A DNA stretch of 64,000 nt from Serratia sp. PL17 (GCF_017832355.1 NZ_JAFIBY010000004.1:393306-457305); one strand, 5' to 3'; positions 36,353 through 46,180 are shown, counted from the first letter of the stretch. The notes: generated by a model not told the origin, from the sequence alone. A program made the numbers and translations.

Positions 36353-37289
36353 ACTTCTTGAACGGATGCTGTGCCAGCCAGTGGTCGGCAATATCCTGGC
36401 GCCGGCATACCCAGACGCGATCATATTGCTCGATATAATCCAGGAATCGCTGCAACGCACGAAACTTGCCCGGACGCCCCAATAAACGGCAATGCATGCC
36501 GATCGACAGCATTTTCGGTGACTCAGCCCCTTCGGCATACAGCACGTCAAAGCTGTCTTTCAGGTAGGTGAAGAACTGCTCGCCGGTGTTAAACCCTTGC
36601 GGTGAGGCAAAGCGCATGTCATTCGCCTCCAGGGTATAAGGCACGATCAAATGCGGTTTTTTCTCTCCGTTGGCGCACTGTACCTCGGTCCAAAACGGCA
36701 AATCGTCGCCGTAATAGTCGCTGTCGTACATCAGACCACCTTGTTCCACCACCAGCCGCCGGGTATTTGGGCTATCGCGGCCGGTATACCAGCCGAGCGG
36801 AGCCTTGCCAAACAGATCGCGCAATACCCTGATGGCCTGTTGCATATGCTGCCGTTCGGTAACTTCGTCCATATGCTGGTAGTGGATCCAGCGCCAGCCG
36901 TGGCTGACGACGTCGTAATTGGCGTTTTTGATCGCTTCAACCACCAATGGGTTGCGCGCCAGCGCCATCGCCACACCAAATACCGTCAACGGCAGGCCGC
37001 GGCGCTGAAACTCATTATAAATACGCCAGAATCCCGCGCGTGAACCATATTCGTACAGCGAATCCATCGACATATGCCGCTCGGGATAACTGGCGGCACC
37101 GATGATATCGGAGAGAAATTGTTCAGAGCCGGCGTCGCCGTGCAGCACGTTGTTTTCGGCACCTTCCTCGTAGTTGAGGACAAACTGCACTGCAATGCGT
37201 GCCTGCCCAGGCCAACGCGCATGGGGCGGTTGCCCACCGTAACCGATCAAATCACGGGGGTAATCTTTATTGAACTGGTATTCACTCAT
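36351..37289 (-). CDS. puuE: Allantoinase, polysaccharide-deacetylase family (PuuE/HpxB)
   Basis: This is a 312-residue NodB-like hydrolase of the metal-independent allantoinase (PuuE) group, converting allantoin to allantoate. The family start MSEYQFNKDYPRDLIGYGG is clear, followed by AVQFVLNYEEGAEN and GMHCRLLGRPGKF. It corresponds to hpxB of Klebsiella and lies 19 bases downstream of hpxA. Confidence 0.93.
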   Translation of the reverse strand: MSEYQFNKDYPRDLIGYGGQPPHARWPGQARIAVQFVLNYEEGAENNVLHGDAGSEQFLSDIIGAASYPERHMSMDSLYEYGSRAGFWRIYNEFQRRGLPLTVFGVAMALARNPLVVEAIKNANYDVVSHGWRWIHYQHMDEVTERQHMQQAIRVLRDLFGKAPLGWYTGRDSPNTRRLVVEQGGLMYDSDYYGDDLPFWTEVQCANGEKKPHLIVPYTLEANDMRFASPQGFNTGEQFFTYLKDSFDVLYAEGAESPKMLSIGMHCRLLGRPGKFRALQRFLDYIEQYDRVWVCRRQDIADHWLAQHPFKK

Positions 37290-37308
37290 CGCCGTTTCCC
37301 TATGCTGA

Positions 37309-38052
37309 TTACCCGTTAAAATTGCTAAACATGCCGGACAAAGATTTTGCCGGTGGGAAATCCAGATCGCCGTGTTTACTGGTGCTTAGACCGAGTGCAT
37401 TCAACGACTCGATCATCTTCACCGCGGCGCTGACGCCGTCGATCACCGGGATCCCCAACTCCAACGTCAGTTCTCGCGCTAAATCGGCCATACCACCGCA
37501 GCCGAGAACAATCGCCCCGCTGCCGTCCTGCTGTTTTGTTCGGATGCATTGTTCACGCACTTTCTGCTGGGCCAGACCGCTGCCATCTTCCAGCGCGAGC
37601 ACCGGTAGATCAATGGCATGCAGTGCAGCACAGTGCCGTTCAAAGCCATATTGATGTAGCAGATGCCGTGCAATGATCAGCGTGCGTGGCAGCGTGGTGA
37701 CGATAGAGAAACGCGTCGCCACCAGCGTCGCCATGTGCATTGCTGCTTCAGCGATGCCAATCACTGGTGCACTGGCCAATTCACGCGCCGCCAGCAGGCC
37801 CGGATCGCCGAAGCAGGCGATAACATGCCCGCTCACACCCGCTTCTCGGCCCAGCCTCACCTGCTGCAATACGCCGATGGCGGCGATAGCCTCGTCAAAA
37901 TGGCCTTCTATCGACGGGGCCCCAGCTTGCGGACAGACTGCCTGAATCTCGGTACCCGGCGCCGCTGCCGCTCGGGCAGCAACGGCTATGGTTTCGGTCA
38001 TCGCCAGACTGGTATTCGGATTAATGACCTGAATGATGCAGCGAACGGTCAT
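37309..38052 (-). CDS. hpxA: Allantoin racemase HpxA (Asp/Glu racemase family)
   Basis: HpxA interconverts the allantoin enantiomers so that both reach the stereospecific allantoinase. The 247-residue protein has the family start IIQVINPNTSLAMT and the two catalytic cysteines in VIACFGDPG and VLGCGGMAD. It overlaps hpxS by 4 bases. Confidence 0.92.
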   Translation of the reverse strand: MTVRCIIQVINPNTSLAMTETIAVAARAAAAPGTEIQAVCPQAGAPSIEGHFDEAIAAIGVLQQVRLGREAGVSGHVIACFGDPGLLAARELASAPVIGIAEAAMHMATLVATRFSIVTTLPRTLIIARHLLHQYGFERHCAALHAIDLPVLALEDGSGLAQQKVREQCIRTKQQDGSGAIVLGCGGMADLARELTLELGIPVIDGVSAAVKMIESLNALGLSTSKHGDLDFPPAKSLSGMFSNFNG

Positions 38053-38798
38053 CGCGCCTCCCGTGATGCGGTTGCAGCAAAAATATGGGCGAAATCCGGC
38101 ACCTCATGGGTGCCTTGATCAAAGCGTAAATTAGCCACGATATCGTCAAAATGACGGGACAGATGATCCACCAACGCTGCGCTGTCCTTCGCACGCAACA
38201 ACGCCAATAGATCGCTGTGATCATGGCAACGACAGCCTTGCTGCCACGGAGAGCCGTAAACAGCGATCACCAAGGATGAGCGCAGTGTGAGCAGCGAAAC
38301 CATCTCCGTTAGCACCTGATTGCCGGCAATGGCCTGCAGCTGCACATGAAACGACGCCGACAGGCGAATCGCCGCCGCCCCGTCCTGATCGCGGTGCGCC
38401 TGCTGTTCCTGCGCCACGATCTCTTCCATCGCCAACACATGACCTTCACCGCAGTGCGCAATCACCTGCGGCAGGTTGGCACACTCCAACATTTTTCGCG
38501 TTTGGAAAACGTGAGCGGCTTCGTCCTGCCCCGGCGTTGCCACCTGTGCACCACGTTTGGGCAGTTGGGTAACCAGTTGCACTGCGGCAAGGCGCTGTAA
38601 TACCCGCCGAATGCCGGTCCGGCTGACACCAAAGGTTTCTGCCAGCGCCTCTTCCGGCAGTTTACTGCCGGGCAGCAACCGGTGTTCGACGATGGCTTTC
38701 ACCAGCGAGTTATAAATATGATCGTCTTTATCTTCAATGAAATACGTGGCCTGTTGCCCGTGCCACACGGCGCTGGCGTCCTTCGTCATACCGATCAT
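38049..38798 (-). CDS. hpxS: GntR-family (FadR/FCD) regulator HpxS
   Basis: This 249-residue regulator has an N-terminal winged helix (LPEEALAETFGVSRTGIRRVL) and a C-terminal FCD helical domain that likely binds a ureide. AGGGG lies 7 bases before the start. It heads hpxS-hpxA-puuE, is divergent from the permease, and faces two palindromic sites that it probably binds. Confidence 0.88.
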   Translation of the reverse strand: MIGMTKDASAVWHGQQATYFIEDKDDHIYNSLVKAIVEHRLLPGSKLPEEALAETFGVSRTGIRRVLQRLAAVQLVTQLPKRGAQVATPGQDEAAHVFQTRKMLECANLPQVIAHCGEGHVLAMEEIVAQEQQAHRDQDGAAAIRLSASFHVQLQAIAGNQVLTEMVSLLTLRSSLVIAVYGSPWQQGCRCHDHSDLLALLRAKDSAALVDHLSRHFDDIVANLRFDQGTHEVPDFAHIFAATASREAR

Positions 38799-38830
38799 TT
38801 TTCTGCCCCTCGTCCCCTTCGATAGTCAAA

Positions 38831-38862
38831 TCGTATACAAAAAACAGATATTTTGTATACAA
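38831..38862. promoter_or_regulatory. Twin palindromic operators, probably for HpxS
   Basis: TCGTATACAA (38831-38840) and TTGTATACAA (38853-38862) share the palindromic core GTATAC and are 22 bases apart, about two helical turns. GntR proteins of the FadR group favour short A/T-flanked palindromes. The location between hpxS and the permease suggests control of both. Confidence 0.6.
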
Positions 38863-38963
38863 GAAAACACAGTTTGGCCTGGATCCTGCAAAAGCCATCT
38901 CAGCACGCTTTACCAAAAACAGATAACGACATCCGGGTGACGTTCTTGAGAGGAGCACGATTT

Positions 38964-40424
38964 ATGCCAAACCCTAATGAAAACTACAGTCCCAAGCTGT
39001 GCAACGATGACCTGGCACCCACGCGTGACCAGAACTGGAGCTGGTACAACATCTTTTCTTTCTGGATGTCGGATGTACACAGTATGGGCGGCTATGTGGT
39101 GGCAGCCAGCTTCTTTGCTCTGGGTCTGTCGAGCTGGCAGGTATTGATTTGCCTGTTGGCGGGAATTTGCATCGTACAGTTTTGCGCTAATCTGGTGGCC
39201 AAACCCAGCCAACTTGGCGGCGTGCCTTACGCCGTATTAAGCCGTCAGGCGTTTGGCGTGTTTGGCGCCAATATTCCCGCGGTAATCCGCGGCATGATTG
39301 CCTTCGCCTGGTATGGCATCCAAACCTACCTGGCGTCCAACGCGCTGATGCTGACGCTGCTTAAATTCTTCCCGTCGCTGGAGCCAATGACTCTGCCGCA
39401 TTTTCTTGGGCTATCGCAACTTGGATGGTTTTGTTACATCACCATGTGGCTATTGCAGGCAATGGTGTTTTGGCATGGCATGCAGGCCATTAAGCGCTTT
39501 ATCGATATCGCCGGGCCGGCCGTTTATGTGGTGATGTTCGCGCTGGCGGGCTGGATTATTTACCGCGTTGGTTTTTCCAACCTTTCCCTCACGCTAACAA
39601 GTAAAAACCTGAGTGCCGGCGAACAAGGCTGGCTAATGCTGACGGCTACTGCGCTGGTGGTATCGTATTTTTCCGGTCCACTGCTTAACTTTGGCGATTT
39701 TACCCGCTACGGCAAAAGCTTTGCCGAGGTGCAACGCGGTAACCGTTGGGGGCTGCCGTTCAACTATCTGTTATTTTCGCTGGTGACGGTGGTGATTGTT
39801 TCCGGCACCTTGCCGCTGTTCGGGCAGCTCATCACCGATCCCATCGAAACGGTCACCCGCCTCGACAGTGATATTGCCGTCGCCCTTGGGTTGCTGACCA
39901 TGATAGTGGCCACTATTGGCATTAATATTGTGGCCAACTTTGTGTCACCGGCGTTTGATTTCTCTAACTGCTCACCGCAGAAGATCAGCTTCCGTACTGG
40001 CGGGATGATTGCCGCTGTCGGTTCATTCCTGCTCACGCCGTGGAATTTGTTCCAGTCGCCCGAGTTGATTCATTACACGCTGGATGTTCTGGCGGCCTTT
40101 ATCGGCCCGTTGTTCGGTATTTTGTTGGTGGATTTTTACATCATCAAGCGGGGGGAATTGCATGTCGATGACTTGTATAACGCCACACCGACGGGTCGCT
40201 ACTGGTACAAAAATGGGTTCAACCCAAATGCTATCTGGGCGCTGGTACCCGCAGTGATAATTGGACTGGCGATCAGCTTCACACCGGGTTTGCATGAGGT
40301 GGCAAACTTCAGTTGGTTTATTGGTGCTGCATTGGGTGGGGGATGTTATCGAATCATTGCCCGCCGCGAATGGGCGGCCAATCAGGCGGTCACCTTTGCC
40401 AAAGCCGAATTGAGCAAAGAGTAA
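38964..40424 (+). CDS. NCS1 allantoin permease
   Basis: This inner-membrane symporter has 486 residues and about 12 membrane segments, with the NCS1 N-terminal pattern NDDLAPTRDQNWSWYNIFSF and the helix-1 to -3 region VHSMGGYVVAAS. It resembles E. coli YbbW and the Klebsiella hpx allantoin permease. I chose the ATG 8 bases after AGGAG; the frame is open further upstream through the operator region. Confidence 0.92.
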   Translation: MPNPNENYSPKLCNDDLAPTRDQNWSWYNIFSFWMSDVHSMGGYVVAASFFALGLSSWQVLICLLAGICIVQFCANLVAKPSQLGGVPYAVLSRQAFGVFGANIPAVIRGMIAFAWYGIQTYLASNALMLTLLKFFPSLEPMTLPHFLGLSQLGWFCYITMWLLQAMVFWHGMQAIKRFIDIAGPAVYVVMFALAGWIIYRVGFSNLSLTLTSKNLSAGEQGWLMLTATALVVSYFSGPLLNFGDFTRYGKSFAEVQRGNRWGLPFNYLLFSLVTVVIVSGTLPLFGQLITDPIETVTRLDSDIAVALGLLTMIVATIGINIVANFVSPAFDFSNCSPQKISFRTGGMIAAVGSFLLTPWNLFQSPELIHYTLDVLAAFIGPLFGILLVDFYIIKRGELHVDDLYNATPTGRYWYKNGFNPNAIWALVPAVIIGLAISFTPGLHEVANFSWFIGAALGGGCYRIIARREWAANQAVTFAKAELSKE

Positions 40425-40463
40425 AAACAACGAAGCCCTGAGTTATTGCTAACTCAGGGCTTC
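40421..40463 (-). terminator. Terminator of tRNA-Asp (left copy)
   Basis: A perfect 14-base stem (GAAGCCCTGAGTTA with TAACTCAGGGCTTC, loop TTGC) is followed on the minus strand by GTTGTTTTTAC. It lies directly after the tRNA and abuts the permease stop, so it may also affect that transcript. Confidence 0.8.
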
Positions 40464-40470
40464 TGAATGT

Positions 40471-40547
40471 TGGCGGAACGGACGGGGCTCGAACCCGCGA
40501 CCCCCTGCGTGACAGGCAGGTATTCTAACCAACTGAACTACCGCTCC
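40471..40547 (-). tRNA. tRNA-Asp (GTC), aspV position
   Basis: The 77-base minus-strand sequence starts GGAGCGGTAGTTCAG, has the anticodon loop CTGTCAC with GTC, the T-loop GGTTCGAACCC, and an encoded CCA end. It corresponds to aspV next to dnaQ in E. coli. It is the right edge of the large accessory block. Confidence 0.98.
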
Positions 40548-40581
40548 GCGCCGTTCTTCTCTTTCGAGAGGAACGAGGCGC

Positions 40582-40610
40582 ATATTACGGTTGAGTCAGT
40601 ATTGCGTCAA
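40582..40610 (-). promoter_or_regulatory. Sigma-70 promoter of tRNA-Asp
   Basis: TTGACG (40610-40605) and TAATAT (40587-40582) are separated by exactly 17 bases. The GC-rich GCGCC right after the -10 box is the discriminator expected of stringently controlled stable-RNA promoters. Confidence 0.85.
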
Positions 40611-40704
40611 TGCCTTTTTCTTACCAAATGAACCGTTTGCGCAGTTTTTCAGCTAACACGACGCAAAGGCTACTCAACCGCCTTTTTATACGCAAAAAAC
40701 AGCG

Positions 40705-41445
40705 TTACTCCACGTCAGTACGCCACAGACAACTGCCACCTTTTTTCGCCACCAGATCCAGGCGAGCTTCGTGTGCGGCTACTTCTGCCTCGCTGGCGTA
40801 AACCACTTTCATCGTTGTCGCCGGGCGAACAATACGCTGAATGTCCTGCGTTGAGTTGTTATTCTGGGTATCACCTTCCATCTGGAACGCGATCGACGTC
40901 TGACCACCGGTCATCGCCAGATACACTTCCGCCAGGATCTCGGCATCGAGCAATGCGCCGTGCAACGTACGCTTGCTGTTGTCTATCTCATAACGGCTGC
41001 ATAAGGCGTCAAGGTTATTGCGTTTGCCCGGAAACAGACGACGCGCCATTAACAGGCTGTCGGTGATGGTGCAGAAGGTATCGGTCTTCGGAATGCCCTG
41101 CTGCAACATGCGGAATTCGTGATCCATAAAGCCGATGTCGAACGCTGCGTTATGGATGACTAACTCACCGCCACGGATAAAGTCGATAAACTCATCGGCA
41201 ATTTGGTCAAACGTCGGTTTATCTGCCAAGAATTCATCGCTGATACCATGAACGCCATAGGCTTCAGGATCGACCAAGCGATCAGGCTTGATATAAACAT
41301 GGTAGTGACGGCCCGTCGGGCGACGGTTAATCACCTCAACGGCACCAATTTCAATGATGCGGTGGCCTTCGTAATGCACCCCGAGTTTGTTCATACCGGT
41401 GGTTTCGGTATCGAGGACAATCTGTCTGGTGGTTGTAGAGATCAT
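40705..41445 (-). CDS. dnaQ: DNA polymerase III epsilon subunit DnaQ
   Basis: DnaQ is the proofreading 3'-5' exonuclease of the replicative polymerase core. The 246-residue protein has the DEDDh motifs: D12 and E14 in [18 protein letters not shown], and HGALLDAEI. The C-terminal segment after about residue 185 should bind the alpha subunit. It is divergent from rnhA with 72 bases between them, as in E. coli. Confidence 0.98.
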   Translation of the reverse strand: MISTTTRQIVLDTETTGMNKLGVHYEGHRIIEIGAVEVINRRPTGRHYHVYIKPDRLVDPEAYGVHGISDEFLADKPTFDQIADEFIDFIRGGELVIHNAAFDIGFMDHEFRMLQQGIPKTDTFCTITDSLLMARRLFPGKRNNLDALCSRYEIDNSKRTLHGALLDAEILAEVYLAMTGGQTSIAFQMEGDTQNNNSTQDIQRIVRPATTMKVVYASEAEVAAHEARLDLVAKKGGSCLWRTDVE

Positions 41446-41517
41446 ATTGCAGTGCTCACAGCGCTCGTTTATGTCAGACTTGGCTTTTATAAAACTGATA
41501 GGAAGAGTCTACCAGAG

Positions 41518-41985
41518 ATGCTCAAACAGGTAGAAATTTTCACCGACGGCTCCTGCCTTGGCAATCCGGGTCCCGGTGGTTATGGCGCAATATTGCGTTA
41601 TAAACAAACTGAGAAAACCTTTAGCGCGGGCTTCCGCCTGACCACCAACAACCGTATGGAGATGATGGCGGCCATTGTCGCACTGGAAGCTCTGACAACG
41701 CCTTGTGAAGTGATCCTCAGTACCGACAGCCAATATGTGCGCCAGGGCATCACCAGTTGGATCCACAACTGGAAAAAACGCGGCTGGAAAACTGCCGACA
41801 AAAAACCGGTTAAGAATGTCGATCTGTGGCAACGGCTGGATTTGGCTATTCAGCGCCACAGCGTCAAATGGGAGTGGGTTAAAGGCCACGCCGGCCACCC
41901 GGAAAACGAACGTTGTGACGTGCTGGCACGTGATGCGGCAGGTAACCCAACCCAAGATGACGTGGGTTACAAGCCGGAAAACTAA
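41518..41985 (+). CDS. rnhA: Ribonuclease HI
   Basis: RNase HI cuts RNA in RNA-DNA hybrids. The 155-residue length equals E. coli, with the catalytic residues D10, E48, D70 and D134 all present. The frame is open far upstream, inside dnaQ; the ATG here follows AGAG and matches the known start [11 protein letters not shown]. It overlaps the convergent yafS by 4 bases. Confidence 0.98.
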   Translation: MLKQVEIFTDGSCLGNPGPGGYGAILRYKQTEKTFSAGFRLTTNNRMEMMAAIVALEALTTPCEVILSTDSQYVRQGITSWIHNWKKRGWKTADKKPVKNVDLWQRLDLAIQRHSVKWEWVKGHAGHPENERCDVLARDAAGNPTQDDVGYKPEN

Positions 41986-42701
41986 GGCAGCTTGCGATAA
42001 CTCTTGGTCGCGCCAACCGCGCGGCTGAGAGAAGGCTTTCTCGCCCCGAGCTTCATCGGCGTTGGCGTCAACGGCAAAGTGCGTTTACGCGCAACGATCA
42101 CGCTCATACACCCCAGCGCCGGTAAATGTGTACACAGAAACTTCCCGCCTTTGCGCTGCCACGGCAACACATGAAAACGCGACTGATATAACACTTCATA
42201 ATTCAACAGGCTCAGCCAGTCCAGCAAGCGCATCTGGGTGAACATCCGGCTGACATAGGGCTGACGACGACGCAATCCAGGCACCAGCTTGCCTAAGCCC
42301 AGCAAACTGAACGGGTTGAAACTGCTGATCACCAGCCAACCGTCATCAATCAACACGCGATCGACTTCACGCAGCATACGGTGCGGATCGTCAGCATAAG
42401 ACAACGTATGCGCCAATAAGCAGGCATCCACGGATTTAGCGGCAAAGGGCAACTGGTAGGCGTCCGCGATCACCTGCAGGTTTTCACCTTCCAGACTCAC
42501 ATTCACCTGATGCGAAATAGCGCACTTGTCGGTGGCCAGGCTGGCGCTGAGATTACCGAGCTTAAGCAGATGGAAACCAAACAGCTTCGGCCACCAGGGT
42601 TGCAACTGTCGCTCGAGCGCCTCACGATAGTATTCCCCCCATGGCAACTCTGCCCAAGACTGTGGGTCGGTAAGCTTTTGTAGAGTATGGGCTGGTTTCA
42701 T
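41982..42701 (-). CDS. yafS: SAM-dependent methyltransferase YafS
   Basis: This is a 239-residue class I methyltransferase-like protein whose substrate is not known. The post-I region [19 protein letters not shown] and motif [15 protein letters not shown] are typical of the methyltransferase-11 family. The C-terminal tail is basic ([15 protein letters not shown]). The position between rnhA and gloB is conserved with E. coli. Confidence 0.9.
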   Translation of the reverse strand: MKPAHTLQKLTDPQSWAELPWGEYYREALERQLQPWWPKLFGFHLLKLGNLSASLATDKCAISHQVNVSLEGENLQVIADAYQLPFAAKSVDACLLAHTLSYADDPHRMLREVDRVLIDDGWLVISSFNPFSLLGLGKLVPGLRRRQPYVSRMFTQMRLLDWLSLLNYEVLYQSRFHVLPWQRKGGKFLCTHLPALGCMSVIVARKRTLPLTPTPMKLGARKPSLSRAVGATKSYRKLP

Positions 42702-42717
42702 GATTTAGTGTCTTCTC

Positions 42718-42842
42718 TACCCAATGGATTCAAATTGCAGCCAGGCGGCTAACTTGTGCGTCCTCAAGCGCGAATGCCCGTCAGTCACTGGGGGAGCGCG
42801 TGCAGCAACAAATAACGCTGCGTTTTGAAAGACGACGGGTAA
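42718..42842. repeat. Palindromic repeat family, copy D
   Basis: The ends ATGGATTCAAATTGCAGCCAGGC and CGCTGCGTTTTGAAAGACGACGGG are imperfect inverted copies, with TACCCA and GGGTAA as outer flanks. It occupies the yafS-gloB divergent spacer and ends 29 bases before the gloB start, so the gloB promoter may lie in or be carried by it. Confidence 0.75.
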
Positions 42843-42871
42843 ATCAAGCCGTTACCAACAAGAGGTCTTAC

Positions 42872-43627
42872 ATGAATCTTATCAGCATTCCCGCCTTCCA
42901 GGACAATTACATTTGGTTATTGGATAACCAGAAAGGCCATTGCATTATTGTCGACCCCGGCGAAGCGCAACCGGTGCTCGACGCGCTTGATCGCCTGCAT
43001 CTGGTACCTGACGCCATTCTGCTTACCCATCATCATCACGATCACGTTGGCGGCGTAGCGCAAATCACGGCGCGCTATCCTGAGTTGAAAGTCTATGGCC
43101 CACAGGAAACGGCCGACAAAGGCGCCAACCACGTCGTTCATGACGGCGAAACCATCGAAATAGACGGCCTAAAATTCGCCACAATCGCCGTTCCCGGACA
43201 TACATTGGGACACGTGGCATTCTATAGCGCCCCTTATCTGTTCTGCGGAGACACTATTTTCTCTGCTGGCTGCGGCAGGCTGTTCGAAGGGACCGCCGAG
43301 CAAATGTTCGACTCATTTCAACAACTCGCGCAACTTCCCGATAACACCTTAATTTGTTGCGCGCATGAATATACGCTTTCAAATCTTAAGTTTGCGCGGG
43401 CTATTTTGCCGGAAGATCGAGAGATTGAAACATATCAGCAACAAGTCACTGCGTTACGGGCAAAAGGCCAACCCAGCGTGCCCACCACGCTACAATTAGA
43501 GCGTAAAATTAACGTATTTTTACGCTGTCATGACGCTGATTTACAAAGGAAATTAGGCTTTCATACGCCACCGCAACACCTTCATTCAGTTTTTTCCGAA
43601 TTACGCCTGCGGAAAGACAACTTCTGA
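42872..43627 (+). CDS. gloB: Hydroxyacylglutathione hydrolase (glyoxalase II)
   Basis: GloB hydrolyses S-D-lactoylglutathione to D-lactate and glutathione in methylglyoxal detoxification. The 251-residue protein has the metallo-beta-lactamase motif [10 protein letters not shown] with H53, H55, D57 and H58. The start [10 protein letters not shown] has AAGAGG before it; 24 upstream codons lying partly in repeat D are excluded. Confidence 0.97.
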   Translation: MNLISIPAFQDNYIWLLDNQKGHCIIVDPGEAQPVLDALDRLHLVPDAILLTHHHHDHVGGVAQITARYPELKVYGPQETADKGANHVVHDGETIEIDGLKFATIAVPGHTLGHVAFYSAPYLFCGDTIFSAGCGRLFEGTAEQMFDSFQQLAQLPDNTLICCAHEYTLSNLKFARAILPEDREIETYQQQVTALRAKGQPSVPTTLQLERKINVFLRCHDADLQRKLGFHTPPQHLHSVFSELRLRKDNF

Positions 43628-43698
43628 GCTTTTAGTTGTGTTATTTGACGAAGCAAAGTATGATTGCTCGTCTTTTAAGCAACTACATTGACACACAC

Positions 43699-45087
43699 AT
43701 GAAGGCTAAAGCGATATTTCTCGCCTCAGTCTTGCTAGTGGGGTGCCAGTCGTCCAGGCAGGACGCACCGGCCCCAGAACAGCATGCACAGAGTTTGTCT
43801 TCGGCAGGTCAAGATGGTGAAGCAGGAGAGTACACAGCGAATGGTCGAGCGAGCTCGGCGCGGTGGCTAGATAACAATAGTGGTGCCGCGCAACAGAACC
43901 TGTGGAACTTCATTAGCGACGAGCTGAAGATGGAGGTTCCGGAAAATTCCCGGATCCGTGATCAAAAAAGAAAGTACCTAAAAAGTAAGAGCTATCTCCA
44001 CGATGTAACATTACGGGCAGAGCCGTACATGTACTGGATAGTCGGGCAGATTAAGAAACGTAATATGCCGATGGAACTGGTACTGCTACCCATAGTGGAG
44101 AGCGCTTTTGACCCACACGCCACGTCAAATGCCAACGCCGCAGGGCTATGGCAAATCGTGCCGCAAACGGGTCGGAACTATGGTTTGAAAAACAATCAGT
44201 GGTATGACGGGCGACGCGATGTTGTAGCCTCGACGACCGCTGCGCTTGATATGATGCAGTATTTAAACCGCATGTTTAACGGTGACTGGTTACTGACCAT
44301 TGCCGCTTATAACAGTGGTGAAGGCCGTGTCATGCAGGCGGTTAAGGCGAATAAACGCCAGGGTAAGCCAACCAATTTCTGGGCATTGTCGCTTCCACGT
44401 GAAACGTCAATTTATGTCCCGAAAATGCTGGCACTGAGCGACATCATTAAAAACAGCAAGAAGTACGGTATCAATCTACCTAAGACTGATAACACCCGTG
44501 CACTGGCGCGTATTGATGTTGGGCAGCAGATACAGTTAACTCAGGCGGCTGAGATGGCTGGGCTTTCACTTACCAAGATGAAAGCTTACAACCCAGGCTA
44601 CAAAAAAGGCGTTACGGCACCCAACGGGCCCCATTATATTATGGTTCCCAAAGGCCATGCCGATCAGCTGAAAGACTCGTTGGCCGACGGCCAAATCGCA
44701 GTGACTCAGCCAACAACCCAGTTGGCAAAGAACAGCGGTTTGACAGGCGGAAGTTCGTATAAAGTGCGCTCCGGCGACACGGTATCGGGCATTGCAAAAC
44801 GGTTGAACATCAAGTCCAGCGATTTGCAGAGTTGGAACAACTTACGTGCCAAGAGCACCTTAAAAGTTGGGCAAACCCTGCAAGTGGCCAGCAACACTGG
44901 CAATAACAGCAGTATCACCTATCAGGTTCGTAAAGGTGATTCGCTCGCCAGTATTGCACGTCGTCACGGCGTCGATATTAACGACGTGATGCGTTGGAAC
45001 TCAACGCTTGCAAAAGCCAACAACAGTCTGCAACCAGGTCTGAAATTGACCTTGTTTGTCAGCGATAAAACGTCGCCGGACACCTAA
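43699..45087 (+). CDS. mltD: Membrane-bound lytic murein transglycosylase D
   Basis: MltD cleaves peptidoglycan glycan strands, forming 1,6-anhydro ends, from the outer membrane. The 462-residue lipoprotein has the lipobox LVGC (13-16) and an SLT domain with catalytic E134 in PIVESAFDPHATS. At the C-terminus are two LysM domains, starting about YKVRSGDTVSGIAKRL and YQVRKGDSLASIARRH. An upstream in-frame ATG at 43636 would bury the signal peptide, so I rejected it. Confidence 0.96.
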   Translation: MKAKAIFLASVLLVGCQSSRQDAPAPEQHAQSLSSAGQDGEAGEYTANGRASSARWLDNNSGAAQQNLWNFISDELKMEVPENSRIRDQKRKYLKSKSYLHDVTLRAEPYMYWIVGQIKKRNMPMELVLLPIVESAFDPHATSNANAAGLWQIVPQTGRNYGLKNNQWYDGRRDVVASTTAALDMMQYLNRMFNGDWLLTIAAYNSGEGRVMQAVKANKRQGKPTNFWALSLPRETSIYVPKMLALSDIIKNSKKYGINLPKTDNTRALARIDVGQQIQLTQAAEMAGLSLTKMKAYNPGYKKGVTAPNGPHYIMVPKGHADQLKDSLADGQIAVTQPTTQLAKNSGLTGGSSYKVRSGDTVSGIAKRLNIKSSDLQSWNNLRAKSTLKVGQTLQVASNTGNNSSITYQVRKGDSLASIARRHGVDINDVMRWNSTLAKANNSLQPGLKLTLFVSDKTSPDT

Positions 45088-45100
45088 ATTTCCGGCACAA

Positions 45101-45127
45101 AAAAAGCACCCTTCGGGGTGCTTTTTT
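45101..45127. terminator. Bidirectional terminator after mltD
   Basis: AAAAAGCACCC and GGGGTGCTTTTTT form a hairpin with a TTC loop, A residues on the left and T residues on the right. It serves mltD and the convergent yafD. Confidence 0.88.
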
Positions 45128-45151
45128 ATTGTCTGAATATTGGGCCCTGCC

Positions 45152-45946
45152 CTACCAGTGCGGTTTGTCGGCTTCAGGATGAAACTCCACCAGCAGCGGG
45201 TTATGATCCGACGCACTGGTCACCAGCACCGAAGCCTCAGCCACACCCATATTGCGATAAAATACAAAGTCTAACGGACGCCCAAAGGCCTTACGGCGGT
45301 GATCATCCGTGAAGCTCACCTCACGCAATGCCATATCACTGGCAAACTGGTACAGCGCATTAATACGTTTACGGCTCCAGGCATTAAAATCACCGGCCAT
45401 GATGACCGGTCCATGATGATTGGCAATTTGTTCACCTATCGGCCCCAGCTGCTTGCTATAAACGTCCACACCCAGGCTGAAGTTCACCGCATGGATATTC
45501 ACGACCATCAATAGCTGGCCATTAAATAACGGATAGACGGTGATCAACGCCGACTTGGCTAATCGCAGCAGGGGTTCACGCTCGCGCAACGGGCAACAAT
45601 AGACCGGATGCGCCGCCGCCAGCGTCATTACGCCGGACGGGTGCTGTGGCAACACAAAAGCAGGAACCTGATCGGCAGCCAGATAATTTGAGGTGGCAAA
45701 ACTCACCAGTTCAGGCGTCGTTTGCGCTTCCTGCAACAATACCAGTTGCGCATCCTTACCATAACTTTTCAGCACCGAAAGCCAATCTGCCCGTTGCTGT
45801 TTAAAGATATTCCACACCATCACCCGTAACGCACCAGATGTGGGCAATGCAGCCCCGGGTGGCAGCGGTTGATTAATGGCGCCAGGGAAAATTCGCTCAA
45901 CTGGCTGGCCTGCAACATACCTCATTGCATAAGTTCGTTTCGGCAC
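45152..45946 (-). CDS. yafD: Endonuclease/exonuclease/phosphatase-family protein YafD
   Basis: This 264-residue protein has the EEP fold: [19 protein letters not shown] (catalytic Glu), MAGDFNAWS and a C-terminal SDHNPLL. It closely resembles E. coli YafD, whose cellular substrate is unclear to me. The start [15 protein letters not shown] matches E. coli. No yafE neighbour is present, in contrast to E. coli. Confidence 0.94.
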   Translation of the reverse strand: MPKRTYAMRYVAGQPVERIFPGAINQPLPPGAALPTSGALRVMVWNIFKQQRADWLSVLKSYGKDAQLVLLQEAQTTPELVSFATSNYLAADQVPAFVLPQHPSGVMTLAAAHPVYCCPLREREPLLRLAKSALITVYPLFNGQLLMVVNIHAVNFSLGVDVYSKQLGPIGEQIANHHGPVIMAGDFNAWSRKRINALYQFASDMALREVSFTDDHRRKAFGRPLDFVFYRNMGVAEASVLVTSASDHNPLLVEFHPEADKPHW

Positions 45947-46142
45947 GCTATTCGCCTATTTCCCATTAGGATGAAACTGGCGGTGACATTCCCGCCAACA
46001 ATAATTCGATTATACGCCTGCCCTGACATGACGGCATGGCTTTTACGGGGCATACCCTTTTCAGTTATAGGGGCGTAAGGCGGGGAATTCAATCTTCTGA
46101 CAGTATATGTGTGTAAAGGTTGGTGACGGTGGCGCATAAATG

Positions 46143-46168
46143 CAAAAAGGCCCGCAAAATGCGGGCCA
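46143..46168 (-). terminator. Terminator of the MFS gene
   Basis: On the minus strand GGCCCGC and GCGGGCC enclose an ATTTT loop followed by TTTTT. It begins 12 bases after the stop codon. Confidence 0.85.
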
Positions 46169-46180
46169 TGGAAAGGGAGA

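Noticed and set aside
41203..41517. N-terminal extension of RNase HI by 105 codons
   Set aside because: The extension is antisense to dnaQ. The ATG at 41518 gives exactly the 155-residue family length.
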